NCBI GenBank assembly: GCA_018663485.1
Contig: JABJQI010000238.1
Coordinates: 1-22,369, forward strand
DNA length: 22,369 nucleotides
Reading direction: 5' to 3'
Origin: Opitutia bacterium
GTDB taxonomy: Bacteria > Verrucomicrobiota > Verrucomicrobiia > Opitutales > Coraliomargaritaceae
This document shows, piece by piece, positions 16,501 through 22,369 of the stretch. Position 1 is the first letter of the stretch; every line of letters begins with the position of its first letter. A program made the translations under genes and the position numbers. The notes below the pieces were generated by a model that had not been told where the DNA came from, did not search any database, and saw only the letters and a list, made by a program, of their open reading frames with translations.

Positions 16501-17154
16501 TCAACTCGGTCGTAGTAGTTGCACTAGCTCCCGCAACGAATGCACCACTGGAGCACCCGTGCTTGTTAGCCTTTCGGTCGTGTGGTGCCCATGCGCCATC
16601 AGGATGCAATGCGTGCCAATCGCTTCGGCTACTTCAAAGTCGTGCAGGGTATCACCGATTAAGACGATTTCATTTGGCTGCCAGTGAAGTTGCTCAATCC
16701 AGTGATGGCCTTGTGTGACCTTACCTTCAGCATAGATATTATCTGCCCCCATTAGGCCCAGAAAGTGATCACGGATACCGAAGTGATGTATGCTTTGGTT
16801 GAGTGCGTCTTGTTTTGCGGCTGACAGCACCGAATGGCTCATACCGAGTTGCGCTAGATCAGTGAGAACTTGCACGGTTTCGGTGTGTAATTTACATTCC
16901 TTGAAGCAGCGTGCTTGGTAGTCATCAATAAATTCACGGCTGATTCGATCAAAGTTATCTTTATCAGTATCGAAGCCGAGGTAATCGTAGAAGTGAACCA
17001 CGGGAAAACCGAAATTATCGCGATAGTCTTGCTCAGAGAGCGGTGCTCTGCCCCGCCTAGTAAGTAGTCCGTTGAGCACATCGACACAAAGTTTTATGTC
17101 GTCTAGCAGCGTGCCATTCCAGTCCCAGATGACGTGTTTGTAGTGCGCAGCCAT
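16501..17154 (-). CDS. HAD-superfamily phosphatase (Gph-like)
   Basis: A 217-residue haloacid dehalogenase-type phosphatase. Motif I is DWNGTLLDD with nucleophile D11. The usual second Asp of DxD is N13 here, a substitution also seen in some Gph-like proteins. Motif II is S111 in SVLSAAKQD, motif III K145 in EGKVTQG, and motif IV GDTLHD (167-172). The cap insertion between motifs I and II is the helical Gph type. The substrate could be phosphoglycolate or another small phosphomonoester. The start ATG directly follows the TAA of the upstream membrane-protein gene (no intervening base), so the two are translationally coupled in one operon. Promoter and terminator were not identified. Confidence 0.9.
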   Translation of the reverse strand: MAAHYKHVIWDWNGTLLDDIKLCVDVLNGLLTRRGRAPLSEQDYRDNFGFPVVHFYDYLGFDTDKDNFDRISREFIDDYQARCFKECKLHTETVQVLTDLAQLGMSHSVLSAAKQDALNQSIHHFGIRDHFLGLMGADNIYAEGKVTQGHHWIEQLHWQPNEIVLIGDTLHDFEVAEAIGTHCILMAHGHHTTERLTSTGAPVVHSLRELVQLLRPS

Positions 17155-17568
17155 TTAGTCGATTAAGTCAGGTCTACGTTGAAAGAGGACCGCTGGTACT
17201 TGCATGAGCGCCAGAAAGATCAAACTGCCCTCAAGCCCTGGGACACCGAGACGTTCGCCGCGATCTGCCGCATCCATGTAGTTAAACATAACCGAAACTA
17301 CCATCACGAACACGAAAGCGATTGAGCAAAAAACCAGTAGGCCATAGAACCATTTCCAGCGAGCATTTGAGATTTGTACAAACGGAAGATTCAGTATGAT
17401 ACCATACAAGATGAAGTAGCTAGCTCTGATGATGCTGAAAGCCCCCTCTAACCCTCGGATGACCGAGACAATTGCTGCACAGATTAAGATAATTCCAAGT
17501 GCATGCCCAGCCCAACGAGCATAGCGCACCCCATCGGGCACTGGTGGGTTTGATTTACTTGTTGGCAT
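17155..17568 (-). CDS. Four-helix membrane protein, unknown function
   Basis: I do not recognise this 137-residue protein. Four membrane helices are apparent: about 21-40, 44-65, 72-98 and 113-130. The hydrophilic N-terminus (MPTSKSNPPVPDGVRYARW) and C-terminus (QRRPDLID) are short, and with four helices both should lie on the same side, probably the cytoplasm. A loop near 100-112 carries DAADRGERLGVPG. It is followed immediately by the HAD phosphatase gene (stop and start codons abut), which is the only contextual clue. The start ATG at 17568 has no Shine-Dalgarno sequence. Confidence 0.8.
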   Translation of the reverse strand: MPTSKSNPPVPDGVRYARWAGHALGIILICAAIVSVIRGLEGAFSIIRASYFILYGIILNLPFVQISNARWKWFYGLLVFCSIAFVFVMVVSVMFNYMDAADRGERLGVPGLEGSLIFLALMQVPAVLFQRRPDLID

Positions 17569-18146
17569 GGTCTAATTGAAAAAGTGAATATGAATGGTAT
17601 TTTTAGCTGCGCAACTTGCAGCAATGCGAATTGAAGATAGCGCTCATCTGTGACGACTGATTACTTTTAGGTAAATCTATCGATGAGTGGAGCTTGGTAC
17701 GTGGAATGAAATTGCTAGCAATCGTCGGGCAGCATGTGTTGTCGCGCGATATATCTGATGTGGGAAGGACTTTTCATCACTCATTTGTGCTGAAGGGTTT
17801 TCCAATAGGCATGCCAGGCGAACTGCTTAAAGTCTGTGCCTCGAGAGATACACTCAAAATTCAAAGTCATCGTTTTAAAGTTAGGTAAGCAATCAATAAA
17901 TTAGCATTAGCTACTAGCAGCCCTGGGCTGTGTGCAAGAATCATCCATGAAAAATAAGCATCCGGCATTAATGCGTCCGATGCAGACTTTCAAAATGCCG
18001 CTTTGGGGCTGTTAGATACTTCGCATCGCCGCAAATCTGTATCCTCCACTATTATAGTGAACAAATTATCATTTAAACTTGCCATGATCAAAGTCGTGCT
18101 CACTCTAAAGGACAAATTAACACGCAAACATTAACTTATTACCGAT
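17569..18146. other. 578-bp intergenic region between a membrane-protein gene and recA
   Basis: The region separates the divergent membrane-protein gene from recA. A 64-codon frame at 17694-17888 is probably chance. A perfect short hairpin (CAGCCC T GGGCTG, 17918-17930) is present without a T-run. The leader up to recA contains TATTATAGT (18050-18058), a possible -10, next to a GAACA half-site. I found no full TGTTC-N4-GAACA LexA box of the type described for Verrucomicrobia. Confidence 0.5.
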
Positions 18147-19214
18147 ATGGCCGTAAAAGCACAAATTAAGAAAGTCGCACGTAACCCTGAAGCTGATCGC
18201 AAGAATTTAGATCTCGCATTTTCTGGCATCAATAAGCAGTTCGGTAATGGCGCGATAATGCGACTGGGCGAGGCGACTAAAATGGAGATTGACGTTATTT
18301 CCACTGGATCGATTGCTATTGACCTCGCCACAGGGATTGGCGGTCTTCCCCGTGGACGGGTCTGTGAAATCTATGGTCCAGAAAGTTCTGGTAAGACGAC
18401 ATTTTGTTTGAGCATTATCGCGCAAGCCCAGAAACAAGGCGGAAACGCCGTGTTTATTGATGTGGAGCACGCGCTCGACCCACGCTACGCGAAGGTTGTC
18501 GGGGTGGATCTTGAGAATTTGATGGTGTCACAACCTGAAAGTGGCGAAGACGCACTGAATATTACTGAAACACTGATTCGTTCCGGTGCGGTCGATATTA
18601 TTGTGATTGATTCGGTTGCAGCCTTGGTTTCAAAACACGAGTTGGATGGTCAGATGGGAGATACGACTGTCGGTCTGCAAGCACGTATGATGAGTCAAGC
18701 GATGCGTCGTCTCACTGCATGTATTAGTAAATCGCAATGTGTGGTTCTCTTTACCAATCAGATTCGCGAGAAGATTGGCGTTATGTTTGGTAGCCCTGAA
18801 ACCCAACCCGGTGGTCGTGCACTTAAATTCTTTTCATCGGTTCGTATGGACATTCGCCGAATTGGTCAAATTAAAGAGTCAGCGGGCAAGGTGGTCGGTA
18901 ACCGAACACGTATTAAGGTGGTCAAAAATAAGGTTGCCCCCCCGTTTACCGAGACCGAATTCGATATCATGTATAACGAAGGTATTTCTCACTCAGGCTC
19001 TCTGGTTGATCTAGGTGTTGAGCATAAGTTGCTGGATAAGAAAGGCTCGTGGATTTCATATAAAGGTGAGATGATCGGCCAAGGCCGTGAGGCTGCGAAA
19101 CAACACATCAAAGATAATCCTGAACTAGCTAAAGAACTGGCAGAACTGATCATGGCCAAAGTCCATGTTCGTGGTGGCGAATCACTTACTGGTGAAACGG
19201 CGCAATCCGAATAG
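18147..19214 (+). CDS. recA: Recombinase RecA
   Basis: RecA forms nucleoprotein filaments on single-stranded DNA, catalyses strand exchange, and triggers LexA self-cleavage. The 355-residue protein is full length. Walker A is GPESSGKT (77-84) and the region VFIDVEHALDP follows with the conserved Glu. IIVIDSVAALV is Walker B. The L1/L2 DNA loops are recognisable at LDGQMGDTTVGLQARMMSQA and FTNQIREKIGVMFGSPET. The C-terminal tail is short and only mildly acidic. The start lacks a Shine-Dalgarno sequence (TTACCGATATG context). It is flanked by long intergenic regions and appears to be monocistronic, as no recX follows. Confidence 0.98.
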   Translation: MAVKAQIKKVARNPEADRKNLDLAFSGINKQFGNGAIMRLGEATKMEIDVISTGSIAIDLATGIGGLPRGRVCEIYGPESSGKTTFCLSIIAQAQKQGGNAVFIDVEHALDPRYAKVVGVDLENLMVSQPESGEDALNITETLIRSGAVDIIVIDSVAALVSKHELDGQMGDTTVGLQARMMSQAMRRLTACISKSQCVVLFTNQIREKIGVMFGSPETQPGGRALKFFSSVRMDIRRIGQIKESAGKVVGNRTRIKVVKNKVAPPFTETEFDIMYNEGISHSGSLVDLGVEHKLLDKKGSWISYKGEMIGQGREAAKQHIKDNPELAKELAELIMAKVHVRGGESLTGETAQSE

Positions 19215-19519
19215 CATAACGCTTATAGGTTTGAACTCGCGAACTGTTAACTCGTTTCGAGTGCAGTTGATACTTCCAGAAGGTGTGCGCGATCTAGCTG
19301 CTGCTCTTGGTAGTAGTACCCGACTACCCTGCCCTACTTGGGTTGAGGCGCATCGGATTTGCGATATCGTGATTGCCTAGTGAATATGCTTTATCGGCGT
19401 ATTTAGGTTTGTTTTCATGCTGGAATAGCGCCAACAAGATTGGTATTTAGGATTATTCTGGCTCATTATAGGATCAGCTAAATTGCGTTAATTCATCCGT
19501 GCGTGTATCATCCAATGGC

Positions 19520-20212
19520 ATGCACAGTTTATCTGAACATTCCTGTTTTCTCAACTTAAGCGTTGTTGTCGTCGTCGGACTTCTAAGTACATCGCCGCTG
19601 CAGGCTCAATTTGATAAAGACTTCAGCACATGGCAGGCGCTGGGCTTTACGTTTTACGAAGATGACACCTGGGGCATAAAGGCTGCCGCACAGACACGCT
19701 GGTATAATGAAAGCAGCTTCCTGTCGACATGGTTTGTGAATCCAATCCTTGAGTACAAACTCCATCCGAACCTAGATATTGGTGCCACCTACTTATTTGA
19801 GGATGTGCGGGCACGATCCGGCGACGATTACACACGAGTGCACATTTTTCGACTCTACCTCGCCCCGAATTGGCAAATTGACGATCGAATCAGTTTATCG
19901 ATGCGTCATCTACTCGCACTGCGCGCGATTGAGTCCAGAGACAATCAATGGGTCAGTCGTCATCGTTTTAGTTTCAATTATGTAATCGCGAATATGAGCT
20001 CATTAACGGCTATCGGTGTGGATACCGAAATATTCTATAATCATACCACAAACCGCTTGTTTGAAAATCGTTTCAGGCCATTGAAGCTATCTTTTAGAAT
20101 TAATAAGCAAACCAAGCTTGAGCTATTTTATATGTTTCAAACAAAGCGGTTCGGTTATGATGCAACTTGGCAAACTGCATACGTCTTTGGTCAGTCATTG
20201 AGCTACAAATTT
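19520..20212 (+). CDS. DUF2490 outer-membrane beta-barrel protein
   Basis: The open frame starts at a GTG (19499), but the ATG at 19520 gives a better signal sequence: MHSLSEHSCFLNLSVVVVVGLLSTSPLQAQ with likely signal peptidase I cleavage near residue 29. The ~200-residue mature part consists of alternating hydrophobic/polar strands with frequent Trp, Tyr and Phe, for example WGIKAAAQTRWYN and RVHIFRLYLAPNWQI. It ends QSLSYKF, with the terminal Phe typical of beta-barrel outer-membrane proteins. This matches the DUF2490 family, whose function is unknown. Length fits the family. No operon partner is close: recA ends about 305 bp upstream and mnmE begins about 330 bp downstream. The end given here precedes the stop codon TAG at 20213-20215. 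Confidence 0.85.
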
Positions 20213-20215
20213 TAG

Positions 20216-20544
20216 ATTCTAGGGTGTCCATTTGGTCGCGGTAATTCACGTGCGACTCAATGTGTACAGTTATTATGCAAGTTTCTCTGATTCAACTAGT
20301 AGCGAGAAATTAAAGGCTGCCATCGAATCCGGTGCTTATGCTCAAATCATGATTTCTAAAAGTATCAGCGAATGTCAGTATCTATGGGGTCTAGCGGGTG
20401 TTTTGTTGTGATATTAAGCCTCCAGAAGTGGGTTTATTTTTCACTCTATGTGCCCTACGCTAGATTGTTTCTCATTCATCGTCAAATAAAGCGCTTTAGA
20501 TGTGTACTTGACGCCACGGCATATGTGACGAACTTTGCGGCACT
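20216..20544. other. ~330-bp intergenic region before mnmE
   Basis: No terminator or clear promoter could be assigned. It carries a short open frame listed separately (20250-20411). The mnmE promoter is expected here. The bases directly before the mnmE ATG (GCGGCACT) contain no Shine-Dalgarno sequence. Confidence 0.5.
20250..20411 (+). CDS. Possible 53-codon ORF, unrecognised
   Basis: A GTG-started frame of 53 codons (or a TTG 18 bp upstream) ends at TGA 20409-20411. The product begins MRLNVYSYYASFSDSTSS and contains an amphipathic-looking KLKAAIESGAYAQIMI. Composition is protein-like rather than low-complexity, but there is no Shine-Dalgarno sequence and no family I recognise. It could be a real small protein, a gene remnant or chance. 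Confidence 0.2.
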   Translation: MRLNVYSYYASFSDSTSSEKLKAAIESGAYAQIMISKSISECQYLWGLAGVLL

Positions 20545-21906
20545 ATGCCTGCTACTGATACAATAGTTGCTCTTTCTACTCCGGCTGGCGAATCAGCCAT
20601 TGCGGTGATTCGCTTAAGTGGTCCGGCCTGTTCGGCCCTCTCGGCTCAAATTCTAGGTCGTGAGCAAGCACTACCGCCACGCTATGCTCATTTTGGCACC
20701 TACCAAGATGTCGCTGGTGCGAGTATAGATGACTGTGTCTTCACGTACTTCGAGTTGGGTAAGTCTTTTACGGGTGAAGCCATGCTTGAAATCGCTCCAC
20801 ATGGAAACCCTTTGATCGTGCAGAAGATCTTGGCAGATCTCATGTCTCGAGGCTGTCGATCTGCAGAGCCGGGTGAGTTTACCCGCACTGCCTTCCTAAA
20901 CGGAAAGATGGATTTGAGTCAGGCCGAGGCAGTTTCAGATCTGATTCGTGCGCGCTCGGATCGTAGTATCGAGGTGGCGCAGCGCCAGTTGCATGGTTCA
21001 GTTGGGCGTAAGATGAGTGAGTTGACGGATCGGCTCTTGAGTGTGATGGCGCATCTCGAAGCATATATTGATTTTCCTGAAGAAGATTTGCCTAGCGAGG
21101 ATCAAGTCGGGCCTGCTTCAGAGCTGCGAAAGCTAATTATTGAGGTTTCGGAACTAATTGACACGCAGCGCTATACGGCATTATTGCACGAGGGTGTCAA
21201 GACGCTGATTATTGGTGAGCCAAATGTGGGTAAGAGTAGCTTGATCAATGCGCTGACTGGATCGGACCGGTCGATCGTTAGTGACATACCAGGCACGACT
21301 CGTGACTATATCTCAGCATTTTTAATGGTGGGGCCTTGGCGTATCGAGATACTGGATACAGCAGGCCTACATGAGGCCGGTGATGCGATTGAGCAAATTG
21401 GCATCAATCATACGATCGAACAGGCCGAAACCGCAGACTTCTTTTTGTTGATGCTGGATGCCGCATCGCCCTCCCCTGCCCTGCCTGAATCTCTGTTGGC
21501 TCGTATGACGCCTAAGAATACCATCGTGATCGAGAACAAAATTGATTTGCCAAATGCGTCTGAGCATCACGACTTTATGGCCGAATTTAAGCATGCGCGA
21601 ATCTCGCTGCAAGCGCATGTTGGACTGCAGGCGTTTCGGGAGCTGTGGACGCATTCGATCGAGTCTGCAGTGCAGCAGCCGAATGCCACTGACGGTGTGG
21701 TTGTCAATGCGCGGCATGCGAACGCGCTGAGTGAGGCTTGTGACTCGCTGGAGTTGGCTGCGCAGAAAATGAAGGATGGAGATTTGTCGGAGTTGATTGC
21801 GTCGGATCTGCGTGCTGCGGTGGAGTCCATTGGCAAGGTTGTCGGCAAGGTCGATAACGAGCGTATGCTCGACAGCCTGTTTAAACAGTTTTGTATCGGA
21901 AAATGA
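20545..21906 (+). CDS. mnmE: tRNA modification GTPase MnmE
   Basis: MnmE, with MnmG, forms the 5-carboxymethylaminomethyl group on wobble uridine 34 of certain tRNAs, using methylene-tetrahydrofolate and GTP hydrolysis. The 453-residue protein starts MPATDTIVALSTPAGESAIAVIRLSG, the standard folate-binding N-domain. The G domain is inserted in the helical domain: G1 GEPNVGKS (224-231), G2/switch I around SDIPGTTRDYI, G3 DTAG, and G4 NKID. It ends with the invariant CIGK (C450). Length is normal. The stop overlaps the mnmG start by four bases (ATGA), so the two are translationally coupled. No Shine-Dalgarno sequence precedes the start. Confidence 0.97.
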   Translation: MPATDTIVALSTPAGESAIAVIRLSGPACSALSAQILGREQALPPRYAHFGTYQDVAGASIDDCVFTYFELGKSFTGEAMLEIAPHGNPLIVQKILADLMSRGCRSAEPGEFTRTAFLNGKMDLSQAEAVSDLIRARSDRSIEVAQRQLHGSVGRKMSELTDRLLSVMAHLEAYIDFPEEDLPSEDQVGPASELRKLIIEVSELIDTQRYTALLHEGVKTLIIGEPNVGKSSLINALTGSDRSIVSDIPGTTRDYISAFLMVGPWRIEILDTAGLHEAGDAIEQIGINHTIEQAETADFFLLMLDAASPSPALPESLLARMTPKNTIVIENKIDLPNASEHHDFMAEFKHARISLQAHVGLQAFRELWTHSIESAVQQPNATDGVVVNARHANALSEACDSLELAAQKMKDGDLSELIASDLRAAVESIGKVVGKVDNERMLDSLFKQFCIGK

Positions 21907-22369
21907 GTGGTGGATTAAAATTCGGGCCAAATCAGCCCTACGATGTGATTGTCTGCGGCGCAGGCCATGCGGGCTGTGAAGCCGCCCTCGCCGCTGCGCG
22001 TCTTGGTGCCGATGTCTTGATGTTGACTGGCAATTTGGATACGGTTGCTCAAATGAGCTGCAATCCAGCGATTGGTGGGCAGGCTAAGGGTCACATGGTT
22101 CGTGAGATCGATGCCCTGGGTGGTGAGATGGCGATCAATGCGGATACTACGGCGATTCAGTTCCGTTTGTTGAATGCCTCTAAGGGTCCCGCGGTGCAGG
22201 CGCCGCGGGCTCAGTGCGATAAGAAGGCGTATCAGTACCGGATGAAGCACGTGCTTGAGTTGCAGGCCAACCTCGACCTGTTTCAGGCGATGGTGCAGGG
22301 GCTGATCTATAAGGATGGGCGAGTGGTGGGAGTGCGAACCAACCTCGATGTTGATTTTTATGCTAAAAC
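21903..22369 (+). CDS. mnmG: tRNA uridine 5-carboxymethylaminomethyl modification enzyme MnmG (partial)
   Basis: Only the first ~155 codons are in the window; the frame is open to the end. MnmG is the FAD- and NADH-dependent partner of MnmE in U34 modification. The N-terminal dinucleotide-binding motif is VIVCGAGHAGCEAALAAARLGA (about residues 15-36), with GAGHAG the FAD loop. SCNPAIGGQAKGHMVREIDALGG and LNASKGPAVQAPRAQ are highly characteristic, the former with the Cys near the active site. The start ATG lies inside the mnmE stop (ATGA), confirming an mnmE-mnmG operon. It is cut by the window end, not broken. Confidence 0.97.
   Translation, partial: MSGGLKFGPNQPYDVIVCGAGHAGCEAALAAARLGADVLMLTGNLDTVAQMSCNPAIGGQAKGHMVREIDALGGEMAINADTTAIQFRLLNASKGPAVQAPRAQCDKKAYQYRMKHVLELQANLDLFQAMVQGLIYKDGRVVGVRTNLDVDFYAK

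Noticed and set aside
16374..16718. 114-codon plus-strand frame antisense to the HAD gene
   Set aside because: Most of it is antisense to the well-supported phosphatase gene, and its product is Ser/Ala/Arg-rich without motifs.
17694..17888. 64-codon open frame upstream of recA
   Set aside because: No family resemblance, no ribosome-binding site, and the product has no coherent fold-like pattern. It lies in the recA leader region.
17918..17930. Short perfect hairpin CAGCCC-T-GGGCTG as a terminator
   Set aside because: It has a one-base loop and no following T-run, and no gene ends nearby on either strand.
19165..19380. 71-codon frame overlapping the recA 3' end
   Set aside because: Its first part is an out-of-frame reading of recA, and the remainder has no recognisable similarity, so it is probably chance.
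20372..20566. 64-codon frame overlapping the mnmE start
   Set aside because: It overlaps the secure mnmE start in another frame and has only a hydrophobic chance-like composition.

Overview
The window is ordinary chromosomal DNA from a bacterium of moderate GC, most likely a marine member of the Verrucomicrobiota, class Opitutae (Coraliomargarita-like). This placement is inferred, not proven. It rests on a plant/cyanobacterial-type IspH, an OmcB-like DUF11 lipoprotein, a Chlamydia-like Lys/Ala-rich histone-H1-type tail, dispersed GTCGTCC-type hairpin repeats, and start codons that almost never carry a Shine-Dalgarno sequence. No rRNA, tRNA, CRISPR array, transposase or prophage gene was seen.

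Layout. Positions 1-500 are a repeat-rich non-coding block: an ~81 bp direct repeat flanking three copies of a hairpin repeat. Then come a small membrane protein and a DUF11 lipoprotein (532-2588), closed by a strong terminator. A 740 bp gap holds a ~168 bp tandem duplication and leads to gnd (6-phosphogluconate dehydrogenase, 3379-4884), again with a clear terminator. A minus-strand block follows: a DUF6172-like protein, an N-terminally membrane-anchored protein of unknown function, dnaN (sliding clamp) with its own terminator, pssA (phosphatidylserine synthase) and an orphan RelE/ParE-like protein. From 9340 the plus strand carries an OsmC-family protein, a long IspH with an extra N-terminal domain, and an HspQ/YccV-type protein. 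These converge on miaB (minus). Divergent from miaB are a gamma-glutamylcyclotransferase-like protein and an SGNH esterase. They converge on a minus-strand SDR-fold protein with a long disordered, histone-H1-like tail. Next is a minus-strand pair of HAD phosphatase and membrane protein that abut exactly. recA, a DUF2490 outer-membrane beta-barrel, and the mnmE-mnmG pair (4-nt overlap; mnmG cut by the window end) complete the plus strand.

Functional themes. Much of the window is housekeeping: DNA replication and repair (dnaN, recA), tRNA modification at U34 (mnmE, mnmG) and A37 (miaB), phospholipid synthesis (pssA), isoprenoid synthesis (ispH) and the pentose phosphate pathway (gnd). The most unusual items are the SDR-like pseudo-enzyme fused to an H1-like DNA/RNA-binding tail, the IspH with an N-terminal domain of possible Nudix-like fold, the covarying hairpin repeats at the left end, and the near-total absence of Shine-Dalgarno sequences. 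I did not find a convincing wholly new multigene system.
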